NCBI RefSeq assembly: GCF_000165425.1
Contig: NW_001799628.1
Location: 1 to 64,000, forward strand
DNA from: Paramecium tetraurelia
Lineage: Eukaryota > Ciliophora > Oligohymenophorea > Peniculida > Parameciidae
DNA: 64,000 bases
Direction of reading: 5' to 3'
Shown here: positions 1 through 13,016 of the stretch, one piece after another
Layout of the letters: every line of letters begins with the position of its first letter
How positions within the stretch are numbered: the first letter of the stretch is position 1
The notes under the pieces: model-generated
What the model was told of the DNA's origin: nothing
The model's input: the letters and a program-made list of their open reading frames with translations, nothing else
Databases searched by the model: none
Position numbers and translations under genes: made by a program

Positions 1-3000
1 CTTAAATTGAAGAGCCCAAAATTGAGTTTTAGTTTCTGTAAAAAAATGCTTCCATCTTCGTATATCTTTTATTTAAACAGTAGTAATTGAAAGCAAATTT
101 ATTGTAGATATTAGAATCAACATCAATCCAAATATAGCATTAATACTATTGAAAAATTCAAATGGAGAGCTAAAATTGTAATTGGGAAATTATAACATTA
201 CGCTGAACATAAATTAATGAAGTATGGCTAAATACACTTTAAATATTCCTAAAGAAAAGTATTCTTGTTTTTACTTTACGCATGTTCTCTGAACTTTCTA
301 TTAAAATATACTTATTAATTTAACGACTTTATAGTTATTCCTAAAATTTAAAAAGAGTGTGAAAATTTTTTGTTAAAAGTTGTCAGATGATATTAAAGAA
401 TATGTTAAGTAAGTAAGCATGGATATTAAGACAGAAAAATAACAACTTTTAACATTATATAAATAAGGCTATTGAAAGATATATTTAGGGTCTTGTTGTA
501 AATTACTGTTTACATGATTTGATGTATTTATTGCAAATAATTAATCTATTTAAGATATCTCTAAAATGGGTTATAATGAGACTTTAGTGTAACTGTTTAA
601 GAAATCATTAAAATGCGGTGGAAATTAAAATTGCATGTATTTCACATAAGATAATGACTACAATAAATCTAATAAATTAAGAGACATTATCGCATTTCCT
701 GTTAGAAATGCAAAACTTGAGATTCCAACCATTAAATACATCATAATATTATTTAGTTAAACGATAGATATTAATTATTACTTAGTTGATTCTAAAAGGA
801 CAATCGGAGTGCCAAAATTAACAGATTTTTAATTTTCAAATAGGCCTATTAAATCTCTATTGAATATGGTATTTTTCTGTATATCAACCTGTAAAATCGG
901 ATATTATACAGGTTCAATAAATTCTATCTAGATCTAATATTTAGGATTATTTAGGGTATTTGTTAAGTTCGATATACTATCGACGGTTAATCGATATGGA
1001 GTTTATGGAATGATAGTTAACACAATGACTTCTTCAAACTTTAGACCTTCCTCCAATTTTACTTATTAATTGAAAGTCAACTCAACTATTTGTGTTTATT
1101 GAACATTGTTAGAGAGAATATTTAAATTAAATTTCGGGGGTACAATATACGCACATAAACTTAATGATCCTTATTAATTTATACACTGATAGGAATCCTC
1201 AATATGACAATTAGTAGAGCATCCATCTCCTCCATAATTATTTCCATCATCACATTCTTCATATTGATTGATTAATATCCCATTTCCACATTAGCTAACA
1301 CATGCATGATCAATTAAGATATGATTTTCTCCACATCTGAAATTTGTTAACCAAATTATTTGTTAAATCTCAATATCTAAATCATTATAATCATTTAAGT
1401 TTTCCTTAACACAATTAGCTGTTTTAATATCCAATATATAAGAATTATCACATTTGTTACATTACTATTGCTGACATTCAATACAACCTTTTGAACATTG
1501 AAATTCGCACAAATAACAACCATCATTTGGATTATCATTACCATCATCACACTATTCAAAAGGGTAAACAAAGATCCCATCTCCACATAAAGTAGTGCAC
1601 CGGTTTTATGGATCAAGAACCCACCCTGGACTAATACACGCTTTACAAACACCATTCTAACATTCAGTACATTATTCTGAACATTAAAATTTGCATTCAT
1701 AGCAACCATCATATGGAAGCTAATTGCCATCATCGCATTCCTCTAACCCTAAGACTAATTTATCTCCACATATTGATATACATGTTGCATCAATAAGTTC
1801 CCATCCTTTAACATTACATTCTTTACAAAAACCCAATTCACATAATGTGCATTGGTCTTAACATTAAATATAGCAGTCAATGCACCCATCATCATCATCT
1901 TGATTTCCATCATCACATTATTCATTCCCTACAACCAATAAGTCTCCACAAGTAGGTTAACAATTCATATTTAATAAATCTAATTTCCATCCCAATGAAG
2001 TGCATTCAAAACATTATCCATCAATGCACGTAGTACATTATTCATTACAGACTAAGTTACAACTCAGACATATTTCGTTAGAACCTAAATTACCGTTGTC
2101 ACATTATTCCTCATGAACTAGAATTCCGTCTCCACATATATTATAACAGCTATTTTTTGGTTTATCTAAGTAATAACCTATTGAACATTCAAAACATACT
2201 CCAAATTAACAAATTTGACAATATTAACTACATTAAAATACACATTAATGACATCCATCATATGGAATAATATTACCATCATCACACTCTTCATAATCTG
2301 ATAAATAACCATCTCCACAGTACGATATACATTAATTATCTAAAGTATTAAGCTAGTATGATTTTAGATTACACTGTAAACACTATCCTCGATAACAATA
2401 CTTACAATTTCCTGGACAATCATACATACCATTAAAACAACCATCTTGTGCTACTAAATTCATATCATCGCATTGTTCATTACCTTTTGTATGTCCATCA
2501 TTCAAGATTACAAGGCATCTTCCATCTAGATTATAATATCCAAGCTCACAATTAATACAAACTCCAAATTTGCACTCCAAACATGATTATTAGCATTAAT
2601 ATTGTGAAAGATAGCAACCATCATACATTATGGAATTATAGTCATCACATTATTCTTCACCAACAATTTTAGAATCTCCAAAGAAGGAATAACACTTCTA
2701 ATCCAAGTTTACAAGCCACCCTTCTTTACAATGTAGACAATTACCATATTGGCAAATTAAGCACGACTCTTAACAATTATATCTACATTAGTAGCAATTT
2801 TCATCAATTAAGTCATCACATTCTTCATAATTTTAAACTATAATCCCATCACCACATATAGTTTCACATTTTTTTTATAATTCATCCAATTTCCATCCGA
2901 TGGCATCACATTTTAGACATCCATTTTGAGTACATAAACTACAAGACTGTTAACAACTGAATTAACATAAATAACATCCATCATCTAATAGGTTATTCCT

Positions 3001-5931
3001 ATCCTCACAGATATTCTCGTAGTTCACTAAGACTCCATCTCCACACATTAACACACATTTCTAAAATTATTATTTCCATTTGTATCCTTAGGCGCAAGTA
3101 ACACAAACTCCCTTAATACATTCTAAACAATTTATATCGCATGTAATTTAACATTAATTGCAAAGAATATTCTGATCATCATCACATTATTCTTCTTCAA
3201 GAACTAAAATATTGTCACCGCAAATACTATGGCAAGTTCCATCCGTTTTCAAATACCAACCATTTGGTTCATTGCATTATTAACAAATACCAAAATCACA
3301 AACTGCACATTGTATCGAGCATTAAAACTAACAATTAACACAGTTGCTTCTTTCTTCAAAACATTATTAGGGTAGTCCAATTGTATTTCCTAAACATATA
3401 GAGCGACAATCATTGTTATGAACTTCGTAACCACTTTTACATTAATAACATTTTCCATTTAAACAAATATCACACGCAAAATTGCAAGTTCATTTACAAT
3501 TATTGCAACCATCAAATGGGTTATTATTACCATCATCACAATCTTCTTCTTCCACCACTATCTCATCTCCACAAACAGGAAGACATGGTAAATTGATTCC
3601 GTCATCATAATACCCAGTTAAGCATAAACATTGCTTTCTTTATATACCTCTATGATAATCTCTCACACAAGTAAGACAATTATATTAGGAGTCACCAAAG
3701 CAATATTCACAATATTTATTGCATTAAACACAAGTATTTCCTAATAAAAATGTAAATGGTTTGCATAAGCAAATTCCATTGCTCAAATTAAATTAATCAT
3801 TAATGCATTAAGTGCATTCCTCTGCTCTTGTACATGTAATACATCCAGGTTAATTACAATCTTTGCAACTATAACTTTCAGTCTATGAATCAAAGACCAA
3901 ATATTAGTTAGAGTTGCAATTATTATTTACAGTATCTGAACATGTGCTAAAACCTGTACAGCTAGAGCAAAATGGAGGACACTACATCATAATTTTAATA
4001 GTATACATAATGAATAACAATAAAATATTCTGATATTGCACAAAACTCCTTTGTAATATCAGCAGTTACGACATCACAAACAAACTCGACATAAAGATTG
4101 TTAGAAAAAAAGTTTGTTAAACTTATATTAAAGTATTTAGTGCTTTCTAGCTCTTTACGACCAATTAAATTTTATCCTCCCCCAGGATTACTAAAAGGTC
4201 CGTATTTTTGACTGCTTGAAGAATCTCCTATTATATAAAAAAAATTCCCAGTGTAATTATCTCCATATGTTAAATTAAAATATATGGTGGCTGCATAATG
4301 GGGATTAGAAATCGTCCATGTTTTGATATATGATCCATCATTCCAAACTAATAAACCTCCTAACACTATTTTATTATTTAAAAAAGAAAATTTTTATCCT
4401 GAAGATTAGCTAAGTTATGGATCAGTTGTCATATCATAATATGATTAAATCTCTGACAAAGTCATATTTAAATTATAAAAGCCTTTAGCTAAGTACCTAG
4501 AATCTAAATATAATTCAATAATAATTTACATGGTAAGATATCTTAGTAATCAATGCAATTTGATGAATGAATGGGGCAAGTGATAACACATGAATTTCGG
4601 TATAGTTTGTAATCTGTTTTACACGATTGGCATGATGAGAAGTCAGAACAAATTTCACAATTTTCTTAACAATATCCTTTGTCTACCGTAAAATATTTAA
4701 ACCCCCAGGATTCATTTTATTATTAAAGCTATCCTTTAATTAATATATTTGGATTTGGATTAAATAATTATAAAATCATTTCTACTCTTAATAAAGTATC
4801 ACTACTAATACAAAAGTGTTTCATCTCAGATATTTTTTATAGATTTTCAACAGAGAAACCATTTGGATCTTTTGTTATTCGAGATTATAATTGATTATTT
4901 TATAATATGTAGATGCTACTTGTTTCGTTAAAGTTAAACAAATAAAATGTAATCCGAATTCTTATAAACTTTACAGAACTTTCCAGATTCATCTAATAAA
5001 GCATTCCTTCATTATATTGAAGCTTCCCAATAAAATCATGATGGTAGCAATCATCATCCACTAAATCAGAGTTTTTATAATTAAACTCATCTTTTTCAAA
5101 GATGAGAGGAAAGTATCCTGAATTAAAATTAGTAGAAGAAAATAAAGTAACATTTTATTTTATTCTTTTGTCTTCAACGCATATTTTATCAAAACGTGCA
5201 ATTGAATTTTCTCTCCTACATTCTTAAAGACAGCCAATTAAAGTTTGAGAAAATTGATAATTTGGAATACAAGTGCATCTCCCTGCAGATATTTCATTTT
5301 AAAAACATGATAAACATTCTGTTTCTGTAGGGCCATTACAAGTAAAACAGGTTGGATGGCAGGTATTTACATATATCAATAAATTTCTAATCCCTACCTT
5401 CATATTATCATTTCCAGGATCAAGACACAGTTTTATGGAAAATTAGTTTTTATTATGCTAAGCTATTGTACTTACAACTGTTTGGAAATCAAAATTGCTA
5501 ACAGTGCTATGACAAGTTAGAGCGCTGCTTTGAATTAAATCAGATTATTTGTAATCTCGTTGATATAATTGTTACTCAGAATATGTAAAATTATCTTTAA
5601 ATTCATAAGTAACTTTGAATTATGATTCCACAGCACTATCAGCATCATCAAAATATACATCAAAAATAACTTAAGCTTCATAACCTTTATATGAAAGTCT
5701 TTTCGATAACTATTATACGGAACTTTATAAAATCGCATATTCTAATGAATTTTCACTACATGTTGAAGAGATAAATGATGTTTCAAATTATTCTAAATAT
5801 CCAGAAAAAGTCTTCCAATTATTCTCTATAATAGGCATATTGGTAAAGCTATTATCAATCAGTATCCAGTTGGCTACAACATGTTGAAGAAGAAATATCA
5901 AATGAGCACAAATTTAAAAATGATAAAACAT
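1..5931 (-). CDS. Giant cysteine-rich DUF4215-type membrane protein (3' end off window)
   Basis: Starts at the ATG at 5931-5929 with a hydrophobic signal peptide (MFYHFQICAHLIF...). The frame stays open to base 1, about 1,950 codons, so the 3' end lies outside. About residues 120-600 are a Cys-containing ectodomain. From about 3,570 down to 1,200 come some 12 tandem modules of the form CGDG...E.CDDGN...DGC..C...C...C..C, typical of the DUF4215 / Myxococcus Cys-rich repeat family found in ciliate surface proteins. The part below 1,100 is hydrophobic with several likely membrane spans. Introns of 26 nt (4504-4529) and 25 nt (3982-4006) restore the frame. One TGA (3492-3490) interrupts the repeat array. 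Role unknown; a surface receptor or adhesion protein is an inference. Confidence 0.85.
3490..3492 (-). other. In-frame TGA inside the DUF4215 array
   Basis: Upstream frame reads DGCNNCK, then TGA, then TCNFACDICLNG in the same frame, continuing the Cys spacing of the neighbouring repeats. No GT...AG pair of normal intron length spans it. It is the only TGA in the frame between 5931 and 1. It could be a nonsense mutation (gene dead or truncated), a sequencing error, or readthrough. Confidence 0.75.
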
Positions 5932-8892
5932 AAAATTTTGATGCAGTTTATAAATATTTTCAAAATAAAAAGTCTAATTATTACGTAATCATTTTCGCCT
6001 ACCAATCATGATTGACCAATTCAATATAATTTAGATATCGTTGAGCTTTATCTTGACATTTGGAGAATACATGTACCTTTTTGTTTAAAATCAATTGCAG
6101 GTGGAGCTTCCTAAAAAAATTAACACATCTTTTAGCATCCCTAATTAAAAATAAGTTAAGTTGAGTATAATGAAATCATAAAATTTACTAATCATTTTTA
6201 ATATCAAGTTGATTTATATATTTACTTTCGGAATAAAAAATTTGTAATATTGTTGTAGATAATTACTTCGGAAAATTCTTCATTCTGATAATTGAAAAAT
6301 CATCTACTAAAAAGTTAGATCATTAAAGATTCTTTCTACAGGGAGATAATTTACCATCTCTCGACCTGATTAATATTATATGAATGCTTCTTAGTATAAA
6401 ATTTAATAGACAAATTAATTTGTATGATGAGAAGTAGAAGTTAATCAAGAGAAAATTACATGAAAAACCACTCACTGTAAGATTTTGCAATTATTATATT
6501 CAATATCATTTATTGATTTTATTTTTTGAAATTATTTCAGATGGAAATATTTTAGGTTCTAATACTCATTTCATGAAAAAAAATAGAGGTTAACTTAGAT
6601 TAAATCATAATGATTTGGATTAGATAATTTGATATTAATTTTTTATTTTTATAAATTCTTATGAGTTTTAACCAAAAGTAATCATTCTTTAAGTCTAGAT
6701 AAGAATTTTAGAAATAAGTAGCCAATTTTAGTAAATTGTTGAATCAAGTATTTACTCGATTCAAAGTGATAAATCACTCCATTTAATTTCGATTCATAGA
6801 GTAGAAATGTCATCAATTTAAAAGAAATGATAAACTATGAAGCGAATAATGAAAGTCGAAAATATTTGATTAATAAACAGTTGAATTAATGTCTTTAATT
6901 CTTTATTAATCAACTGATGTATGAATTCTAATCAATATAGATTTCAATGTGAGTTGTTGAAAAAAAAATTATTGATTATTGCTTGTAAAATATTAGAAAT
7001 GTTTTATTTTTCATTTAGTTAAAGAAAAAATCAATTTAATTTTTAAATAAAACAAAATGTATAAAAATTAAAAACAAACAATAAAAGAATGTTGATGGTC
7101 CTTATTTTAAACAGAAATGAGTATCAATAGAATAACTATTATTAAATAACAACATAAGAATAAAAACTCAAGAGGAAAATGTTCTGAAACTGACAAAAAA
7201 TTCATAGATTAAATTCTATATTAATCAATTATAAAACCATTAATAATATCAAACTTAGGATGATTTTTGTGGAATCATAATTTGATGTCATAGCATAAAG
7301 AATTATAACATTTAACCTATGATTTTCTAATACATCTTTTTTCATTGTACTCGATCTTGTTTTTTTATGGGCTGGCCATAAGAGTAGTTATTCAAGCAGG
7401 AAAATTTACAACAAGTGTGATTTTTGCTAGATAAAAAAATAGTACTTCTCGGTTGTTTGCTGCTACACCTAATATAGTAGATATCTTTGAAGATATTTAT
7501 TCAGATTCTCTAATTTAATGAGATCGTTTCCCTTTGTACACTCCAGTGTATTTAGCATCTATGTCGTTATTTACAATTAATCTAATATATGCCTTTATCT
7601 TATAAAATGCTCCTTCTGCAGATCTTAAACAAAAATCATTAAGGAATATGTCAACTCAAGAAGGATAATTAATAGTTAACAATTGCATGATATATTAAAA
7701 TTTGAACAAATATTCAATCCAATGTAAAATGAAAACAAACTTAATTATGTAGATTAGCCATTTTTAAAAACTGTTAATATTAAGAATCATTAAATCTTGC
7801 TTCTTGATTTCTACCAAAATTATACTTTTTAGGCATTATCATTTGAATGTATTAAATCTGTATATTATATTCTTACCTTCTGGCTTCTTTATTATTTAGA
7901 TTAAAAAAAATGTTCCTGATGTTGCTTGGATTACTGTTTAAACAAACTTTGGATCTATTTCTGGAGGAATTTTAGTGTAGTTAGATATGATGTTTATTTA
8001 TTTTATTGTAATAAAAAGGCTGTAATTATCGTTCCCTCTTTGTGGATAGGTACAATCATTATTATTTAGATTAAATTATATAGTTCTTTAAAAACATGAA
8101 ATTGCTGATATTTCATAAGTTTTTCTGACTGGATTATTAATTGCATCAACCTTAACTATAAAATTAATAGTTGACCATAACTGAAAAAAAATATATAACT
8201 GAAATAATAGGAGAAAATTATTAAGCCACGATTACTGGAGCCATGTTTGCAGCTTTTAATTAATTAATTGTTTTATATATTGAAAATTTATTATTTCTAT
8301 TTTGTGGAGGTGTGGCAAGAATTGCATTTTAATGCAATTGGTAATAAAGTTTGAATTCACTCAATAAGTCATTAGAATGATACCAATTATACTGTGTATT
8401 TAGTATTATTCAACTGCAACAAGTAAGAAGTTTAATGAATTCAGGTAGGATAACTTGACAAAATATACACAATAAATAAACACTCCTCTAATTAGAAATC
8501 CGAGAAATATCTTAAAAGCATTTGAAAATTTTTAAATCAACATATTTAATTAATAAGCTATTTATTGGAATTTTATAATATTTTATAAATGATAAAAAAT
8601 AGACTGAATCTTAATGAACTAAAATTTTTATTCAAAACCTGTTTATAAAAACCAAAAAAATAAAACTCATTGATTAATGAATTAATTACTTCGAGCTCTT
8701 GACACCTCTTTTTTTTGAGATTCTTGAAAAACAAGATAAAAAATATATTTTTTTAAACTAAAATCAAAATTGTAGGAGTTATAATAATATATATTAAACA
8801 ATAATGATGAATATAAAAATCATTGATAACTTTATCTAATAAATAAGCTAACAGTTAGAAGTATTATGAGCATTTTTATATATAGTTTTCTT
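5932..8892. other. Gene-poor AT-rich stretch, possible membrane-protein relic
   Basis: No frame with the ciliate code gives a convincing protein. Between about 7,330 and 8,400 on the plus strand there are short hydrophobic segments in changing frames, which look like the remains of a multi-span membrane protein, but the family cannot be named. The rest (5,932-7,300 and 8,430-8,890) shows only AT-rich sequence. Confidence 0.4.
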
Positions 8893-9702
8893 ATGATAGA
8901 ATACTTGAATCCATTGATTCCTGACTAAACTCTTAATTTAAACATTGATTTTTTATAGTTATATTCAATACCATAAGAACGACCATTAGGGTTAAATTTG
9001 GCAGGTCAAGTAGTAGCAGAAATTTCACCTTTTGTTTAAAACATTCAGCTTCTCTTTAAAGAAAAGCAAGAATAATACAAATTAGCAAAAATTTAATATT
9101 CTGAATTACAAAATAGTTTGCAAGAGTTATAGGAAAATAAGATAAATGAAAAAAATAAATATGATCTATTGCTTTAGGATTCTAATCATTTATTGTAATA
9201 AAAACAATAAGAAATCAATTAATTATACTATACTTAAAGTAAAATTAAGAAAGATCAAGAGGAACTACAAAAAGAATTTAAACAATAAAATGATGATTTC
9301 AAATTGGAAAATGCTAATTTGATTGAAGTGATTAAATAAAAGAAGCGATACTTATTTAAACTTAGTAATAATAGACATTCAAGATTTCAAATTCTTTTAC
9401 TTTTTCTGAAATTTATAAAAACTCTTATTGTGAAATATCATAACACGGAAAGCTATATTATAATAAGAGTCTATTTTATTCATGTTTAGGTGATTAAGCA
9501 ATCCCTAATTAAGGTATTGTAAAATTTGGTTATTTAATACATGATATTATTACAAATTAGACTATGGTTGGTGTAGGAGCAAGAGATATAATTTCTAAAT
9601 CTGGATATTCTAATATACAAGATCCTGGTAGAGGGTAAAGAATTACGTTATAAATTTACTGAGATTCTTTTAAAGAATCGTCCCATAATATTGCTCGCTT
9701 GA
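8893..9702 (+). pseudogene. Coiled-coil plus SPRY-like protein, probably decayed
   Basis: The ATG at 8893 opens a frame of about 270 codons. The first 155 or so are Gln/Glu/Lys-rich with coiled-coil character. From about 9,378 a different frame reads FTFSEIYKNSYCEISQ, then G.VKFGYLIHDIITNQTMVGVG and a PGRG motif. This matches the C-terminal SPRY-like module of Paramecium B-box/coiled-coil proteins as I know the family. The two frames could be joined only by an unusual 38-nt GTG...TAG intron, and the domain runs out of frame soon after PGRG (TGA near 9,660). I therefore call it a relic. A real gene with unresolved introns is possible. Confidence 0.4.
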
Positions 9703-10870
9703 TAAGCATAAGCAATTTAAGGATGAATTAATTATAGATGCTGGTTTTTTGCACTTATTCATTTTTCTTATAAATATAAGCCAAGCTAAAATTTTCCTTT
9801 TTTTTATAAATAAGTTCATAATAATAATTATGTTTACAAATAACTCAAATGTAGATATTTCCTTAAAAAAAAAAGTTTAGATATCAAGAATTAATGATTC
9901 ATTTTGTTGTTTAGAAGTGATGAATTTAAAAATTATAACCATTTCTAAAAGTTTTATATTCGATCTCTCCTATTGATAACTCATTTCAGAATGAAACATT
10001 TTAGGTTTAACAGCAACTTTGGAAAAGATTGTGAATATATTATTGGAAGCATGATTGAATAAAATATTAAATCTAAAATCAAGCTTTCTCTAAAATAGAT
10101 CAAATATTAAATAATGTAAAAATATTAAGTATTCATGTAACAACTCAAGCCATTCAAATAGTATAGAATCGATTAAAAAGTCAGGAAAAGAGAAGAACAA
10201 ATCACTAATTAAAAGAATAAAGTAATAAAATTACGGAATGAAATGAGAACTTGCTGAGGAGAGAAGATCAATAAATAAGAATTTTTTATTAAGGTTTAAA
10301 TTAGAAATCTTAATAATAGTAGAACTAGTCAAACTGAACAGTAATAGAAATCAATTAAGACAATCTTGCGACCTCATAGTTTTTGTAAAAATCCAAAGAG
10401 TTCAAGGGCTGAATTTATGTGATAGTTAAAAATACTTATTGTCGAATTGAAATTGTTTATTAATAATTTTATGAACTCTAAGCATTATTTAATATTGAAA
10501 ATATAAGTAAAATCAATTTCTAAATAGTAATTTTACAAAATACCTATTTGACCTCTAATTTATAAGACTGGACAGTTTGTTTTTCTTACAAAATTTCTTT
10601 GTTATCCTTAAAGAATACTTAAAACAAATAAATGTCATTAAATATATGATTGGCATGAAATGTTAAAATGACTTACTTAATTTAGTGGCAGCAATAAATG
10701 TTCGTAAAATAAAAAAGTCATTTTTTCTAATAAAAATTAGATTTAGATTTTCAACTAGTTCCATAACTTCAAATTCTTAACAAAGATCAAAAATATATTT
10801 ATAGAAAATTTCAGATAAATTAGGTAGATTCTATTGAGAATTATAAATAATATTTATTTTATATATATAT
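9703..10870. other. Intergenic, no gene recognised
   Basis: AT-rich sequence. A segment near 10,260-10,430 is open in one plus frame and rich in Gln, Asn and Ser, but has no start, domain or conserved motif that I recognise. Confidence 0.4.
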
Positions 10871-11950
10871 ATGGATTCGGATATCTTGGATACAAAAGTT
10901 CTTTCTAAAATTCTAATAGAGAATCACTCTAAAATACTTAATCAACAAAATGAGCAGGATAAATAATTTAGGTTAATAATATTTAGGATTTATGTAGGGA
11001 TTAGAAAATTGGAGAATAGATTAAGGAATCATAAAAATAGTTTAAAATGAGGAAACTCGATCTAGATTTCTACAAACTTCTAGGATAAGATGTTTATATA
11101 AGTGAATTAAGTTCATAAATCGCAGTGATGATGTAAAAACTTTACTAATATAGAGTTTTTCATTACGACTTTCCTAAAAGTCATCCATAAATATTTGCTA
11201 CGAAATAAATGAGCCATAGATTGATTGATCCAGATACTTGGGAGATAAAGGTTAAGTGGAATGCCTCGCTTTTGCAAATGATGAAAGAGATAGTGAATTA
11301 ATTTGCAACCCAGGCTCCTGAGGATGATTATTACATGGTTGAACTTTCAAAAAATAATTCGGATGATTCATTTTAAAAACATATAAAAGCAATTTAAAAT
11401 GTTAATCTGAGATCAATATTTGTGAATTGTCCTGCCAATTAATTTTTAGAAACCTTACAGCATGATTTAAATCCATTTATCAGGTAATTAGAAGACTACG
11501 AAAAAATTTCTTAATTAATTGTGGAGAAAGCGCAAAAAAATAATTCAATAGGAGGTTGTTTTGAATATCATATTATTAGAATCTATTCAATAGATTATGT
11601 GTGAGAATTTAAAGTTAAAGTCAGAAATAGAAGAGGAGTTGAAAAAATTTTCGGAGACCCAAGTAGATGGATTTCCATTGGATGATTTTTGCTTGTCATT
11701 ATCTAAAGTAAATATGAATTAAAATTTATAGAAATTTTCTGATAAAGAATTAGCAAGAATATTGGAAAAAAAAATATAAATGTTAGAATAGATTAGAGAG
11801 GAGAAGTATGAAAATAAGATTAATGAAGAGGATGAAAAAAAATTCGAAAAAGATATTCAAGAATATTTGGAAAAAAGGAAGGAATATCAAATTTCCATTT
11901 AAAAATAATAATATTGTTTGAGAGCACTGTTAAAGAAATAACAAGGTTGA
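10871..11950 (+). CDS. VPS37-like ESCRT-I subunit (UEV-like plus Mod(r) region)
   Basis: 342 aa with two introns: 26 nt (10994-11019, GTA...TAG) and 25 nt (11555-11579, GTT...TAG). After a short N-terminus, residues about 60-140 hold a UEV/ubiquitin-E2-variant-like stretch (HPQIFATKQMSHRLIDPDTW), as in the N-terminal half of VPS37A. Residues about 180-340 are a charged coiled coil beginning with NPFIRQLEDYEKISQLI, consistent with the Mod(r) domain that binds the TSG101-VPS28 core. ESCRT-I sorts ubiquitinated cargo at endosomes. The assignment rests on order of domains and local similarity; a different coiled-coil adaptor is possible. Confidence 0.5.
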
Positions 11951-12697
11951 TTTGAATATCTCATAATTGATTTAACATATTAATTAAATTCATTATGGTT
12001 CTCTTTGTTGGACAACTTAATAACTAGGAGTATTTGATAAAAAAAGGATTGCTATGGATATTATTAGAAAGGCTAATTGAATTGATAATGTAAAGTAATT
12101 AATCGTGTCTTTCTAAATTTAAATTTGATATTAACATAGTCAAAATGAGTACAATCATCCAAGGTACATTGATTCTAATAATTGCAACAGGAAGTTTAAC
12201 AAATATAATTAGAGCATTGAACAATTAAAAAAAACATATTTAATAAATTAGTTAAAATCAAAAATGTGATATAAAGCACCAAGTTTCAAAAATATTATCA
12301 AAGAGTTCCATTACTTGAATAACTATATTTATGCTAATCACCACTTAAATATGATGATTTTGAGAATCATTATAACAAAGTAATTACCTTATAATTTAAT
12401 TTTTGAATTGTTAATTAATCATTAAAACTTCCAATAAACCTCTGATAACAATAAAATCATAATGAAAGCAACTTATACAGAAACTATTTTGAATGATTAA
12501 TATGGAATATAAGGTTTATAATTTCATTTTTAGTTTGACATATGTAAAAAAGAATATGTGAACGCCCTGCAAACTAATAAAGTAGTTTCAACAGGTTTTG
12601 ATGTTTGATTAACCTTAACGATATATAAATGAATATTATTTATATGAGTAAGTATTGAAATAGATATATATATAAATTTCGTTTGTTTATTTTAAGG
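11951..12697. other. Intergenic, no gene recognised
   Basis: A plus-strand frame from an ATG near 12,146 gives about 55 hydrophobic then polar residues before TGA. Nothing else in either strand looks coding. It forms the 3' flank of the VPS37-like gene and of the U3 snoRNA gene. Confidence 0.4.
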
Positions 12698-12938
12698 AGC
12701 TAGTCAGACACACTCAAGTCTTCACATATTTGAAGGTTCTAATACCCATAAAGAATACTAGAACACTACGAATATGGATGGGCATCGCGAATCGCATTCC
12801 ATGAAATAGAATGGATTCATATTCCTAATTATAGACCAGAGTGCATGCTGAATCATTCTAGCTTGGTTGGTTGCCTACATTTGCTGAAGCAAAGTGTAAG
12901 TAACTACTATAGACATGATCCTGTACGAGTACAGTCTT
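12698..12938 (-). ncRNA. U3: U3 snoRNA
   Basis: Read on the minus strand, the RNA begins AAGACTGTACTC and continues with GGATCATGTCTATAGT, a close match to the near-universal U3 box A (GGATCATTTCTATAGT) that pairs with 18S pre-rRNA. Near the 3' end GTGTGTCTGACTAG carries box D (CTGA at 12707-12704). About 240 nt is within the range of known U3 RNAs (about 217 in human, 333 in yeast). The interval is noticeably richer in G+C than its flanks. ATTTATATGATTT lies about ten bases upstream, a possible TATA-like element. U3 guides cleavage of pre-rRNA in the SSU processome. Exact ends are inferred. Confidence 0.85.
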
Positions 12939-13016
12939 GATCTAAATCATATAAATTAAAGGCCTTAAATATAAATCTAATTTTCTTCAAAATATGGGTT
13001 TATAATTTAATTTAAA

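Noticed and set aside
1395-1733. 112-aa Met/Asn-rich minus ORF
   Set aside because: Out-of-frame reading of the DUF4215 repeats; the real frame has regular Cys spacing.
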